A stretch of 60,603 bases of DNA, taken from assembly GCF_003933245.1 (NCBI RefSeq), contig NZ_QUSX01000005.1, positions 51,917-112,519 of the forward strand, in the 5' to 3' direction. The notes under the pieces were generated by a model that did not search any database, was not told where the DNA came from, and saw only the letters and a list, made by a program, of their open reading frames with translations. This DNA comes from Maribacter algicola. Lineage in GTDB: Bacteria; Bacteroidota; Bacteroidia; Flavobacteriales; Flavobacteriaceae. A program made the position numbers and the translations under genes. Shown one piece after another: positions 27,292-36,921 of this stretch (position 1 is its first letter; the number at the start of each line of letters is the position of its first letter).

Positions 27292-28200
27292 TTGAAACAA
27301 GTTACGATATCCAATGAATTTATGACCCTGATGGTCCTGGACTATGGTGCCATCATCCAAAAATTATTGGTAAAGGGAAAGGATGGAAACTACACCAACG
27401 TGGTAGTAGGCTATAATCACCCTAGTAGGTACCGCTTGGACGAAAATTGCTTGGGTGCCTGTATTGGAAGGTACGCCGGACGTATTTCCAACGGGAGTTT
27501 TGTATTGGACAGGGAAAAATTTCTTTTGTACCATGAGGACGGAGTGCATCTACACGGGGGAAAAGAAGGTTTTCATCAAAAATACTGGAATATTGAGGAA
27601 GTGTCCTACGGAGATGACCCTATGGTAAAACTATCCTACCAAAGCAAACATCTGGAGGAAGGGTATCCTGGCAACCTTACAGTGAACGTAACCTATAAAT
27701 TGGTCAACAACGCCCTTCAAATTATACACGAGGCGATTACCGACCGTAGCACCGTGGTAAATCTGACGAACCATTCCTATTTTAAATTGGACGACAGCCC
27801 ATTCATTGATGCATATGAACTGCAGCTTAATTGTCCTTACCTACTGGAAACGGATGATAATCTATTGCCTACCGGCAATATCATACCGGTACGAAAAACG
27901 AATTATGACTTTCTCTTACCCAAGGAAATAGGAGTTCAAAGGTTGGACACGCCATTCATCAAGGATATGGGGAATGAAAAAGTAGCGGAGTTACATTCGG
28001 CCAAATCAGGTATTACCATGTCCGTGTTTACCAATCAGCCCGCATTAGTGGTCTATACACCCTTGGACTTTCCAGGAATTTGTTTTGAAACCCAGAATTA
28101 CCCGGATGCCCCCAACCAACCGGACTTCCCCAATAGTGTTTTAAGACCCGGTGAAACCTATAACAACATTACCATCTTTAAATTTGATTTAGTACCTTAG
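27292..28200 (+). CDS. Aldose 1-epimerase (mutarotase)
   Basis: Interconverts alpha and beta anomers of free sugars; GalM fold, 302 residues. GACIGRYAGRI is near residue 60; the catalytic His lies in NLTNHSYFKL (about 160), and the catalytic Glu in GICFETQNYPDAPN near 265. LHGG(K)EGF is at about 88. The start is TTG at 27292, which follows an in-frame TAA by three codons and gives the family-like N-terminus KQVTISNEFM; an internal ATG would cut 11 residues. Cytosolic, no leader. Confidence 0.92.
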   Translation: MKQVTISNEFMTLMVLDYGAIIQKLLVKGKDGNYTNVVVGYNHPSRYRLDENCLGACIGRYAGRISNGSFVLDREKFLLYHEDGVHLHGGKEGFHQKYWNIEEVSYGDDPMVKLSYQSKHLEEGYPGNLTVNVTYKLVNNALQIIHEAITDRSTVVNLTNHSYFKLDDSPFIDAYELQLNCPYLLETDDNLLPTGNIIPVRKTNYDFLLPKEIGVQRLDTPFIKDMGNEKVAELHSAKSGITMSVFTNQPALVVYTPLDFPGICFETQNYPDAPNQPDFPNSVLRPGETYNNITIFKFDLVP

Positions 28201-28224
28201 AACGAACTAAACCCAAGGTGTCCC

Positions 28225-28785
28225 ATGAAACTATTGAAAAGACTCATAGTAGTATTTTTGGTACTATTTGGCTTGTTTTACTTTGTGGGCCTTCCCTACT
28301 TGAGAAATCAAACCAAGAAACATAGTCCAGAAAAGACCAGTACCTATGTTCTTCAAGGCGCGGAACTCGAAGTCCATTACTCAAGTCCGTCGAAAAAAGG
28401 AAGGGAGATTTTTGGGCAACTGGTACCTTTTGACAAAGTGTGGCGAACTGGAGCCAATGAACCCACTACTTTTACAACTTCAGAAGCAATCAAAATAATT
28501 GATAAGCCCCTACCTGCAGGAACCTATTCCCTATGGACCATCCCCAATAAAGATAGTTGGAAGGTAATTTTCAATAAGGAAGTTCCGGATTGGGGGGTCA
28601 GTTTATTTGGAGGGGGCACCCAAACAACCCGGGAAGCCAGTGAGGACTTGATCATTGTAGAAGTGCCATCAAGGAACGTTCAGGAACCTATTGAAAACTT
28701 TTCTATCGATTTTATCAATGAAGACCAACTATACCTAAGCCTATCCTGGGACAAAACTATTATAAACGTCCCCATTAACAGATAA
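28225..28785 (+). CDS. DUF2911 domain protein
   Basis: A 186-residue protein with one N-terminal hydrophobic segment (residues 7-24, IVVFLVLFGLFYFVGLPYL) that is a signal anchor or uncleaved leader. The DUF2911 domain follows: LEVHYSSPSKKGREIFG, FDKVWRTGANEPTTF and LPAGTYSLWTIPN are its hallmarks. Function unknown; the family is envelope-located in Bacteroidota. It lies 24 bases after the epimerase and 30 before MeaB, so the three may share a transcript without a shared pathway. Confidence 0.88.
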   Translation: MKLLKRLIVVFLVLFGLFYFVGLPYLRNQTKKHSPEKTSTYVLQGAELEVHYSSPSKKGREIFGQLVPFDKVWRTGANEPTTFTTSEAIKIIDKPLPAGTYSLWTIPNKDSWKVIFNKEVPDWGVSLFGGGTQTTREASEDLIIVEVPSRNVQEPIENFSIDFINEDQLYLSLSWDKTIINVPINR

Positions 28786-28815
28786 AAAACCCAGAAACCC
28801 AAAGACATAGGAGCA

Positions 28816-29826
28816 TTGGATAACAGCCTTGATACGACCCCCGGTGCGGACTTCATAGATACCTTGTCCCAAAAAGTTCTCGAAAACGATAGAACCGCCC
28901 TGGCAAAGGCCATCACCCTTATTGAAAGTACCAAGAAAGAACATCAATCTTTGGCGGATAAACTGCTGGAAAAGTGCCTTGGGAATCAAAAAGAGTCGGT
29001 TCGAATTGGTATTACGGGCGTACCAGGTGTCGGTAAAAGTACCTTTATTGAAAATTTTGGAAATTTCTTGATAAAGAGGGGCAATAAGGTTGCGGTCCTC
29101 ACGGTAGATCCCTCGAGCACTGAGAACAAAGGGAGTATTTTGGGGGATAAGGTACGCATGGAAACCCTGTCGAATGAAAAAAATGCCTTTATAAGGCCAT
29201 CCCCAACCAGCGGCTCATTGGGAGGGGTTGCGAGAAAAACAAGGGAAACCATCATACTCATGGAAGCCGCCGGCTACAATATTATTTTGATAGAAACCGT
29301 TGGGGTTGGTCAAAACGAAACCACGGTACGGGATATGACCGACTTTTTCCTTTTGTTAAAACTACCCGGTGCAGGCGATGAGCTCCAAGGAATCAAAAGA
29401 GGGGTCATGGAAATGGCCGATGCCATTGCTATCAATAAAGCAGATGGTCACAACGTAAAATCTGCCGAAACAGCTAAACAAGAGTTTAGCCGTGCACTAC
29501 ATCTTTTTTCCGCCAAAGAAAATGGTTGGGTTCCCAAAGTAATGACCTGCTCCGCCTTAGAAAACAAAGGCTTGGAACCTATTTGGTCCTGCATTGAAAA
29601 ATTTGTGGAACACACTAAGGAAAATGGTCATTTTAGCAATACGAGGAAACTACAGAACAAAAAGTGGCTCCGGCAGCATTTGAACCATATCCTTCTTCAG
29701 GATTTTTATGAAAATCCAACCCTTTCCGCATCACTTTCCCTTTTGGAAGAAAAGGTTATGAAAAGTGAGATTACACCATTTACCGCCGCAGAAAGCTTAC
29801 TCAGGGACTACAGAAAAACCTATTAA
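28816..29826 (+). CDS. meaB: MeaB/ArgK-type GTPase of methylmalonyl-CoA mutase
   Basis: G3E-family GTPase that guards B12 loading and activity of methylmalonyl-CoA mutase. It is 336 residues, with P-loop GVPGVGKST near 69-77, TVDPSS near 96, METVGVGQNE-type switch (IETVGVGQNET near 157) and NKAD near 212. The start is TTG at 28816, after AGGAG at 28809-28813; no ATG is available nearby. The mutase genes are not in this window, but the cobalamin adenosyltransferase at 3021 is. Confidence 0.94.
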   Translation: MDNSLDTTPGADFIDTLSQKVLENDRTALAKAITLIESTKKEHQSLADKLLEKCLGNQKESVRIGITGVPGVGKSTFIENFGNFLIKRGNKVAVLTVDPSSTENKGSILGDKVRMETLSNEKNAFIRPSPTSGSLGGVARKTRETIILMEAAGYNIILIETVGVGQNETTVRDMTDFFLLLKLPGAGDELQGIKRGVMEMADAIAINKADGHNVKSAETAKQEFSRALHLFSAKENGWVPKVMTCSALENKGLEPIWSCIEKFVEHTKENGHFSNTRKLQNKKWLRQHLNHILLQDFYENPTLSASLSLLEEKVMKSEITPFTAAESLLRDYRKTY

Positions 29827-29891
29827 AAAAATCGTTTATATCAGTATTAGGATAAAAACTTAACTTTGCTCCATAATCCTAAAGCAGCTTA

Positions 29892-30851
29892 ATGGATATT
29901 GTTACTCCTTCCCTACTCTCTGTGGTGGTACCTCTGTACAATGAGGAAGAAAATGTGGTTTTATTGACCCAAAAAATCCATGAGAGCCTAATGGGATATA
30001 ATTACCAAATTATATACATAGACGATTTCTCAAAGGACAACACCAAAAAAGTGGTCAAGGGAATGGAAGACCCAAAAGTCCATCTGATCGAGCTCAAGAA
30101 AAATTATGGTCAGAGTTTGGCCTTGGCAGCTGGTATAGATTATGCAGAAGGAGAATACATTATCACCATGGATGGGGATTTGCAGAACGACCCAAGTGAC
30201 ATTCCACAAATGCTTTCCTTTGCGCTAGACGGCGAATATGACTTGGTTACAGGTATTCGACAGAAACGTAAGGATTCCTTGGTAAAGAAAATTCCTTCCA
30301 AAATTGCCAATTACTTGGTGCGCAGGGTAACCAAATTGGATATCAAGGACAATGGGTGCGCCCTAAAGGTCTTTACTAAGGACATTGCCAAGGATTTGAA
30401 CTTATATGGGGAGATGCACCGATTCATTACCCTACTGGCCCATTTGGAAGGAGCACAGATAAAACAGGTCCCGGTAAAACACCACGCACGACATGCCGGA
30501 GTTTCCAAATACGGACTGGAACGCGTTTTTAAGGTGGTGGCCGATATGATGTTGCTACTTTTTATCAGAAAATATTTTCAAAGGCCGATTCACCTTTTCG
30601 GGATTTTTGGTTTTCTCTTGATCATTCTTGGTGTGCTCATAAACATATATTTGCTCATAGTAAAGTTTGGATTGGGCGAGGATATTGGAAACAGGCCCTT
30701 GCTAACTTTCGGACTGATGTTCATTTTGGGAGGCATTCAATTGTTCACTATAGGCATTGTGATGGAATTGTTGATACGCACCTACTACGAGTCGCAACAA
30801 AAAAGACCGTACCGAATCAAAAAAGTAAGCATAGGTGGCCAATCCGCGTAA
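29892..30851 (+). CDS. Polyprenyl-phosphate-type GT2 glycosyltransferase
   Basis: A 319-residue family 2 glycosyltransferase of the DPM1/GtrB type. The N-terminal GT-A domain shows VVPLYNEEENV, IDDFSKDNT and MDGDLQNDP (metal-binding DxD-like site near 95). HARHAGVSKYGLERVF near 200 is the family acceptor motif. Two transmembrane helices (about 235-257 and 270-292) follow. It probably makes an undecaprenyl-phosphate sugar at the inner face of the membrane. The next gene, a flippase-like protein, overlaps by 17 bp. TAACTTTG at 29861-29868 is a possible -7 element. Confidence 0.92.
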   Translation: MDIVTPSLLSVVVPLYNEEENVVLLTQKIHESLMGYNYQIIYIDDFSKDNTKKVVKGMEDPKVHLIELKKNYGQSLALAAGIDYAEGEYIITMDGDLQNDPSDIPQMLSFALDGEYDLVTGIRQKRKDSLVKKIPSKIANYLVRRVTKLDIKDNGCALKVFTKDIAKDLNLYGEMHRFITLLAHLEGAQIKQVPVKHHARHAGVSKYGLERVFKVVADMMLLLFIRKYFQRPIHLFGIFGFLLIILGVLINIYLLIVKFGLGEDIGNRPLLTFGLMFILGGIQLFTIGIVMELLIRTYYESQQKRPYRIKKVSIGGQSA

Positions 30852-31692
30852 GACCCTTACCACCGCTCTTAAGTTGTTGATAAGCGTTGCGCTTGTTTAC
30901 TTCATATTTACCAATATCGATTTCACGGAAGTGGTGGACACCTTAAAAAAAAGCAATCCGTTTTATTTGGCTTTGGCGATGCTCTTGTTTTTAGTGTCCA
31001 AAGTAATTGCCTCCTTTAGATTAAATACCTATTTCCATCAACTTGGAATCCCTTTGTCCCAAAAAAGCAATTTAAAACTTTATTTACTGGGGATGTTTTA
31101 CAATCTTTTCTTACCCGGTGGAATTGGCGGCGATGCCTACAAAGGGTACTTGATCAAAAAGACTTTCGAGGTGCCCACTAAACGTGTTGTTAGTGTTTTG
31201 GTGCTTGACCGACTCAGTGGTCTGCTGTTACTATTTATTTATGCCTGCGGCCTTTTATGGGTATTGGAATTTGAGCTTTTCAATCCGTATCGATGGCTAT
31301 TCTTGGTTTTAATACCATTATCGATGACTGTCTTTTACTTCTTGAAAAAGAAATTTTTTGGTTATGTGCTACCCATTTTTTGGAAATCGGTAGGGTATTC
31401 TGCCCTAATACAATTCGCCCAAATTATTTGCGTACTCTGTATTATGCAGGCACTGTCCATTGAGGGAAATGCCATAGCTTATTTGGTGATATTTTTGGTC
31501 TCTTCCATTGTATCGGTCGTCCCTTTGACCATTGGTGGTCTTGGAAGTAGGGAAGTTACCTTTTTTTATGGGGCAGCCCTTTTAAACTTGAACGAGGGCA
31601 TTTCGGTAGGGATAAGTGTGGTGTTCTTTTTGATTACAGCGTTGGTTTCCTTAATGGGAATTGTTTTTCATTTTAAGAAAATCAAACTATAA
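30835..31692 (+). CDS. Flippase-like membrane protein (LPG synthase TM/AglD family)
   Basis: A 285-residue protein with about seven transmembrane helices of the UPF0104/lysylphosphatidylglycerol-synthase TM family. Family signs are FLPGGIGGDAYKGYLI near 95-110, VLDRLSGLLLLF and the PLTIGGLGSREVTFF motif near 230. It starts with GTG at 30835 inside the GT2 gene, so the pair is translationally coupled. Inferred role: handling of the lipid-linked sugar made by the GT2 enzyme. Confidence 0.85.
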   Translation: MANPRKTLTTALKLLISVALVYFIFTNIDFTEVVDTLKKSNPFYLALAMLLFLVSKVIASFRLNTYFHQLGIPLSQKSNLKLYLLGMFYNLFLPGGIGGDAYKGYLIKKTFEVPTKRVVSVLVLDRLSGLLLLFIYACGLLWVLEFELFNPYRWLFLVLIPLSMTVFYFLKKKFFGYVLPIFWKSVGYSALIQFAQIICVLCIMQALSIEGNAIAYLVIFLVSSIVSVVPLTIGGLGSREVTFFYGAALLNLNEGISVGISVVFFLITALVSLMGIVFHFKKIKL

Positions 31693-31798
31693 ATCTTCCT
31701 GGATTGTAGAAACGTTTCAAAGATTGCCCCAAAAACAGTAATTCTGAATCGTCAGAAAATAGGAGATGTTCATACCTATCCAGATTTATATTCAAATA

Positions 31799-32551
31799 CT
31801 ATTTATTTAACCATTCCTTAAAATCACTGGTTTTTGAGCGGCTGACTATGAATTCTTGATCACGTGGATTTGTTATGGAGAGTTTCACCCGGTGATTAAA
31901 ATAAGAATCTATTTTTTCAATGGCATTTTTGGCAATGATTTGACTGCGATTTATTTTAAAAAACCTATTTGGGTCCAAAGATTCAAACAGTTCGTCTAGC
32001 GTTTCATTGATGATGAAACGTTTGCAAGAAGTCACACCAAAAGTGACACTTTCCTCGGAATAACAGTACAAAAGTTCCGACACTTTAATTTGAAGAAAAC
32101 TACTACCATCTTTGACCAGGATACCTTCCCGTTTCGGAGTCGTTTGAAAACTGCTTAGGAGTTGTCTCAAAACACTTGGCTCAACTGCGTTTGGTTTATT
32201 GGATTTTTTGAATTTGTCCAAGGCCCTTTTCAAGTCGACTTCTTGAATAGGTTTTAGCAAATAATCAACACTATTCACCCTAAAGGCTTGTATCGCATAT
32301 TGATCAAATGCGGTCGTAAAAATGATGGGCGAGTCGACATCGATTTTTTGAAAAATCTCAAAACTCAACCCGTCCGCCAATTGAATATCCATAAAAACTA
32401 AATCAGGTTTGGAATTTGCCTCAAACCAACGTGCGGAATCTTCAACCGTATCAATAATTTCCAAAAGCTCGTGCTCAAAACCACAAGATTTTAACATTCG
32501 CTGCAATTGATTTGCCGCCCTGGCCTCATCCTCAATAATCAATATTTTCAT
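31799..32551 (-). CDS. LytTR-family response regulator
   Basis: A 250-residue regulator. The receiver domain (1-120) has DEARA acidic pair at the start, the phosphoacceptor Asp in LVFMDIQLADG near 54 and Lys near 102 in YLLKPI. The LytTR DNA-binding domain is at about 145-248 (ILVKDGSSFLQIKVSELLY, ending FKINRSQIIAKNAIEKI and SRSKTSDF). It is encoded with the kinase at 32532, overlapping by 20 bp. This is the only LytTR protein in the window, so it is a candidate, unproven, for the repeats before the peptide genes. Confidence 0.95.
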   Translation of the reverse strand: MKILIIEDEARAANQLQRMLKSCGFEHELLEIIDTVEDSARWFEANSKPDLVFMDIQLADGLSFEIFQKIDVDSPIIFTTAFDQYAIQAFRVNSVDYLLKPIQEVDLKRALDKFKKSNKPNAVEPSVLRQLLSSFQTTPKREGILVKDGSSFLQIKVSELLYCYSEESVTFGVTSCKRFIINETLDELFESLDPNRFFKINRSQIIAKNAIEKIDSYFNHRVKLSITNPRDQEFIVSRSKTSDFKEWLNK

Positions 32552-33617
32552 AGTTAGGTTTTTGTTCTGATACTTTTATTAAGGGTAGGGTTACTATAAA
32601 TCGGTTACCATCATCATTAATTTCAATGGATGTATCGGAAATCAACGCATACCTTTTTTGAATGTTGGCGAGACCCAACTTTGTGGAGGGTAGTTGTGTA
32701 GATTTCGGTTGAATATTATTCTCCACGGTTAATTTGTCATTATTGACAAATACTTCTATCGATAAGGGTTTTGCCTTGGATATTACATTATGCTTGATCG
32801 CATTTTCCAACAACAATTGCAAGCTCATAGGGACAATCCTAAAATTTAGCGAAGTTTCGGGAATCTCCCAATTGACGACTAGATTGGTGCCAAACCGTTC
32901 GGATTGTATGTGTATATAGGCTTTTGCAAACTTAAGCTCGTCTCGAAGTGGAAGGAGATTTGCATTGCCTGCCTCCAGTAAAAATCGGTAAATATCGGAT
33001 AACTTATCTACGAATTTCTTGGCATCCTCCCTAGGGTTTTGGTCGATAATATCACGTAATGTATTCAGGGTATTAAAGAAAAAATGGGGTTGGGCCTGAT
33101 TTCTCAAAACATCTAGTTGCGCTTGTACAATGGCCTGTTTAGAACGCTCCTCCTGCCTGATGGATTTTTGAAGCCGAATGTTATAATAAATTGCTTCATA
33201 TATCGCCATGGTCATTATGGTAATTAGAATAATAGGAAGAAGCATTTTAAGTCTGGATACATTAACGTTATAATTTATACCCGGTATTAAGGACAATAAC
33301 GCACCCCCTACATAATCTACGAAGACAACCGTGAAAGTTATAGTAAGGAAAAACAGCATGATGCGCTTGGCATCGTCATTAAATGCTGGGTATTTCCTTC
33401 GTAAAAAAATCATCACCCCCCTGTTGACTAGCCAGTCGACTGTAGAAAACAGTAAGGATACCACCCAACTTAAGACCATTTCCAAGGGATAAACAACCGC
33501 TGTTGAACTACTGAAAAGGTACGCCGTAACCACACTTAAGATAAAAATGCCAACAACAGAAAACCAAAAGTCATCAAACCCTAAATATTTTATACGTTTT
33601 TCTTTGTTAAATACCAC
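32532..33617 (-). CDS. LytS-type sensor histidine kinase
   Basis: A 361-residue kinase with four N-terminal transmembrane helices (about 14-165) and little sensor outside the membrane. The His_kinase domain shows the phosphoacceptor in QAQPHFFFNTLNTLRDI (about 195-211), and the ATPase part has N-box LLLENAIKHNV and GLANIQKRY. Pairs with the LytTR regulator at 31799, with a 20-bp overlap. Membrane-embedded sensing of hydrophobic or redox signals fits, given the multi-pass neighbours encoded upstream. Confidence 0.93.
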   Translation of the reverse strand: MVFNKEKRIKYLGFDDFWFSVVGIFILSVVTAYLFSSSTAVVYPLEMVLSWVVSLLFSTVDWLVNRGVMIFLRRKYPAFNDDAKRIMLFFLTITFTVVFVDYVGGALLSLIPGINYNVNVSRLKMLLPIILITIMTMAIYEAIYYNIRLQKSIRQEERSKQAIVQAQLDVLRNQAQPHFFFNTLNTLRDIIDQNPREDAKKFVDKLSDIYRFLLEAGNANLLPLRDELKFAKAYIHIQSERFGTNLVVNWEIPETSLNFRIVPMSLQLLLENAIKHNVISKAKPLSIEVFVNNDKLTVENNIQPKSTQLPSTKLGLANIQKRYALISDTSIEINDDGNRFIVTLPLIKVSEQKPNYENIDY

Positions 33618-33627
33618 TTTGGATTAA

Positions 33628-34503
33628 TTAAGATGCTACGAAGGGAATACCCTGTTTTGCTTGATAAAAAACATAGCCAATCATTAGGGCCAGCATAAAG
33701 GCAAAGACAGTTACAATCAGTATTTGTGTCCTATGCCGTAGTTTCCTTTTATGACCCATCCACATAGCGAATAACGGAATTATCTGTATACTATGCAATG
33801 CGAAGAAATGGGCAACTCTTAAATCCCCGCCTTTTACACTCCAATTTACAAATGGCAATCCTTTCTCTCCGTCAACTACTCCAACACTATGACCCAATTG
33901 GCTAATCATCTGCCCTCCTATCCAGCTACCTAAAAGTACAATTAGCCAACCTAAAAATATTGCCCATTGAACGGGCCTTGTCACTTTCAGCTTCAATCTT
34001 AGGGTATCCGCTACAAACAATACCATCGTCAAAACATTAATGCCCACAAAAACACCCATGAACATAAATAGAATACCATCAAAGGGAGTAGCCATGTTAT
34101 AATGACTCTGAACACCCTTGGAACCTTGATAGAATATAATCAGAAACTCTAATAATAAGGTCCATGCGGTTATATGGTTGATAATCGCCTTCTTTTTATT
34201 GGAGTATGGATATTTTGTAATTAGATAACCGACCGTAATCAAATAAATGGCAATAGAAATGGAAAACTTAAGTGGTTTCAACCAAACATTGACACCTAAT
34301 AAGGTTCTATCGTCAATAAAAAGTCCAAAAACACATCCCAAGCCTAACAGAGATATAATAATGGCGACCCAGTATACAATAGGACTTTGGTCCTTTACGA
34401 TTAAAAAAAGACGTTTTAGTTTTATCCCAGTCCACGAATTGGTGCCTAAGTATTCATTTGAAGACTGGTCATTCTTGTCGACTATTGATATAAGTTGTTC
34501 CAT
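33628..34503 (-). CDS. Multi-pass membrane protein of unknown function
   Basis: A 291-residue protein with about seven to eight transmembrane helices. I do not recognise the family. Histidines in or near helices (SHYN, QLGHSVG, AHFFALHSIQ, MGHKRK) could bind haem or metal; this is a guess. It lies 10 bases upstream of the LytS-type kinase on the same strand and 41 bases downstream of the ABA4-like gene, so all four genes probably form one operon. Confidence 0.7.
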   Translation of the reverse strand: MEQLISIVDKNDQSSNEYLGTNSWTGIKLKRLFLIVKDQSPIVYWVAIIISLLGLGCVFGLFIDDRTLLGVNVWLKPLKFSISIAIYLITVGYLITKYPYSNKKKAIINHITAWTLLLEFLIIFYQGSKGVQSHYNMATPFDGILFMFMGVFVGINVLTMVLFVADTLRLKLKVTRPVQWAIFLGWLIVLLGSWIGGQMISQLGHSVGVVDGEKGLPFVNWSVKGGDLRVAHFFALHSIQIIPLFAMWMGHKRKLRHRTQILIVTVFAFMLALMIGYVFYQAKQGIPFVAS

Positions 34504-34544
34504 GGTTAAAAATTTTGAATTCTTAAATAGTTTATGTTATTAAT

Positions 34545-34967
34545 TTAGGCCGGATTGTACTTAAGGGCTTTTAGCACCATAAACAGTAGGAAACCTAAGG
34601 GGCCAAACATGAAGGTTAGGAATAAGCAAGGTGCCATTAATACCAAATGAATATTGACATTCTTGTTTTGGTTTATCATCAACATGCCTATTAATAAATC
34701 AAATGCCAGATAATGTATCCATCCAGCCAAAGCTGCGTTTTCCACAGTAAACAATTCCATTACGCTTTTAAGACTCCCAAAGTCCATCATACCGTTTGCA
34801 ATCAGTGCTTGTAGGATGTATAAAACATATATAGCTGATAGGACTATCGGTACAATTTTATAATGAATGAGGAATTTAGTCGGCTTCCATTTTGGTAGGA
34901 AAATCAACAAGAGCCACATGGGCATGACCAGAAAATTTACCAGTGAAAAAACAGTTGTTGGTGTCAT
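34545..34967 (-). CDS. ABA4-like (DUF4281) membrane protein
   Basis: A 140-residue protein with four transmembrane helices, resembling the ABA4-like/DUF4281 family: FSLVNFLVMPMWLLLIF at the N-terminus, AGWIHYLAFDLLIG near 80 and FGPLGFLLF near 120. The plant namesake acts in neoxanthin synthesis; bacterial members are uncharacterised and sometimes linked with carotenoid or light responses. First gene of the operon that ends with the LytS/LytTR pair, so it may be part of what that pair senses or controls. Confidence 0.7.
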   Translation of the reverse strand: MTPTTVFSLVNFLVMPMWLLLIFLPKWKPTKFLIHYKIVPIVLSAIYVLYILQALIANGMMDFGSLKSVMELFTVENAALAGWIHYLAFDLLIGMLMINQNKNVNIHLVLMAPCLFLTFMFGPLGFLLFMVLKALKYNPA

Positions 34968-35256
34968 TATATTTCTTTTAAAGATTTTTTTGATGTGTCA
35001 AAAATGAACATGATCGCTCTCAATTAAAATGATATTTCATTGAATCATCTTAAAAAGAAGTTGGATTGTTGCAATTCCGATTAAAAAGAGAGCTGTATAC
35101 TTTATCCTTATATAAATGGAATCCTAGAAGACCTAATTAGAGGTAAATTGAAACATATAAAACATAACTCGAAGGAGGACTTTAATTAAAATCTAACATT
35201 GGATTTTAATGAGAGATAATGATGAAGTATCTACACGTACAATTAATTAAATAATA
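34968..35256. other. AT-rich intergenic region with inverted repeat
   Basis: About 290 bases without a gene between the ABA4-like operon start and the end of the glycosyltransferase gene at 35257. The clearest structure is ATTAAAATC (35185-35193), 8 bases, GATTTTAAT (35202-35210), a perfect 9-bp inverted repeat that could be an operator or weak terminator. The run 35240-35270 is nearly pure A/T. No TTCATCG-type repeat at the fixed spacing is visible here. Confidence 0.45.
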
Positions 35257-36921
35257 TTAATTGCTAATTAAGTGTACCAAATGCATATTGTTGACAACAT
35301 TCTTCCTAGTATTAGGATTAAGAAACTTTCCCTGCAATCGAGTGATTCGGAATTGGTCAACTGTCAATTGCCTGTCCCAGTCCAGCGGAGATTTTCGTAT
35401 TATTTCCAGTTGGACATCGTTCACATAGACCCAAACATCCTTTTTGTTTTTTAGGTCTTTCAAGGAACTGATCTGTACGGGGAACTTATTGTAAAAGTCC
35501 AGGGCCCAGGTATGGTCATCTCCAATTTTATAAATTTTATCTACGGATATGTTATTTTCCGATATCAATTCAGACATATTGGATCCACCCTGATATTTGA
35601 GAAGGTTCGGGTAGAAATGAAGGTTCAAAACCGCATTTAACAAAACGGAGGCACAAACCGAAACGGTAATGAGTTTTGTATAAAAGGTCTCCCTTTTAAG
35701 CGCAAAATAAACAACTACCAACCCTGAAACACTAAGTAGTATCGGAATTAAAAGACCATCGAACTTAAAGACATAAAAACAGATCAAGGCACTTGCCAAG
35801 AATACAACCGATAAAATAAAATATTGGCCGCCCATTAAAAACTTGGTCATCCTTTTTTTGTCGGACCGATGCACATCGTACACAAAAGAAGCCGTAAGCA
35901 CCGAAAACAAAGGGATGGTAACGTTCAGGTAATGCGGTAGTTTGAATTGGGCAAAACTAATCAGTATAAAGACCAGGGTAATCCCGCCCAAGGTCAAAAA
36001 TTCATGGCCCGGCTTGTAGGCAAACCGTACTTTTAAAAAGGCCTTTGCCTTACTCCAATAAGCTGCCAACGCCAAAAGGGTCCAAGGTAGGAAGATCCAT
36101 AAAAAGGTATGGAAGAAGAAAAAGTAATCACTGCTGTTCTTCCCGATGCCTTCCCCACTCATCCTCTCAAAACTCTGTTCCCAGAAAATAAAAAAGATGC
36201 CACTTCGGTTTCCCCTACCCCGAATTATTTTTTCAGGATGTAGGTCAAATTGCAGGTAATATGCATACAGCATAGGCGCAATGGTCAAACCAAAAATTAC
36301 CAGGGCCAAAAGTACCTTCCAACTTAAAAATCTGTACCACTTTCGGGTATAGGCCAAATGGCATAAAATAGGTAAACCTATGACTACCAGAGCAATCTGT
36401 CCTTTGGTGGAAAAGGCCATCCCGGCGCCAAAACCTCCCAAGAGAATTGCCATGAAATTTCCTTTTTCAATATAGGCCGTTAGTTGCCATATGGCGAAAA
36501 TGGTAAAGCCGGTCAAAACGGCATCGGTACGCACGTCTATCGCTCCCAATACAATTGTCTGGGCGGTCATAAAGACGAGCGCTGCCAATTTTCCCGTTTC
36601 CACGTTATACAAGAGCCTTCCAAGTCCGTAGCAACTATAGGCTCCCAAAAGCGTTGCCAATATCCCCGGTATTCTGTAAGCCCAGTCGTGGATTCCAAAA
36701 ATTTTATAGGAGAGCGCCGCCAACCAATAGTGCATGTGCGGCTTGTCCAAATACTCATTGGGGCCCTTGAACAAATTAATAAAATCGTTCTCGTTGACCA
36801 TTCGCATGGCCATCACCGCAAACTGGGCGGAATCGTTTTCAAAGAGGGCCACAAAGCTTCCGGCAATATAGACCAGAACAATAAGAAGTATTAAAAACCA
36901 GTACCTTAGGTTGGATATCAT
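35257..36921 (-). CDS. ArnT-like membrane glycosyltransferase
   Basis: A 554-residue GT-C enzyme of the ArnT/PMT_2 type that moves a sugar from a polyprenyl-phosphate donor to lipid or protein outside the inner membrane. About 11-12 helices. The first loop has the catalytic-type acid in ENDSAQFAVMAM, and EYLDKPHMHYWL is the conserved KPP/KPH segment. WAYRIPGILATLLGAYS follows. The ATG at 36921 is chosen (MISNLRYW); the longer frame to 36969 adds a leader that overlaps PAP2 heavily. The start overlaps the PAP2 stop by 4 bp (ATGA). A natural partner of a GT2 such as the one at 29892. Confidence 0.9.
   Translation of the reverse strand: MISNLRYWFLILLIVLVYIAGSFVALFENDSAQFAVMAMRMVNENDFINLFKGPNEYLDKPHMHYWLAALSYKIFGIHDWAYRIPGILATLLGAYSCYGLGRLLYNVETGKLAALVFMTAQTIVLGAIDVRTDAVLTGFTIFAIWQLTAYIEKGNFMAILLGGFGAGMAFSTKGQIALVVIGLPILCHLAYTRKWYRFLSWKVLLALVIFGLTIAPMLYAYYLQFDLHPEKIIRGRGNRSGIFFIFWEQSFERMSGEGIGKNSSDYFFFFHTFLWIFLPWTLLALAAYWSKAKAFLKVRFAYKPGHEFLTLGGITLVFILISFAQFKLPHYLNVTIPLFSVLTASFVYDVHRSDKKRMTKFLMGGQYFILSVVFLASALICFYVFKFDGLLIPILLSVSGLVVVYFALKRETFYTKLITVSVCASVLLNAVLNLHFYPNLLKYQGGSNMSELISENNISVDKIYKIGDDHTWALDFYNKFPVQISSLKDLKNKKDVWVYVNDVQLEIIRKSPLDWDRQLTVDQFRITRLQGKFLNPNTRKNVVNNMHLVHLISN

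Noticed and set aside
34968..35256. AT-rich region as an origin of replication or attachment site
   Set aside because: No DnaA-box cluster, no dnaA or gyr genes nearby, and no tRNA or integrase; the inverted repeat alone does not support it.
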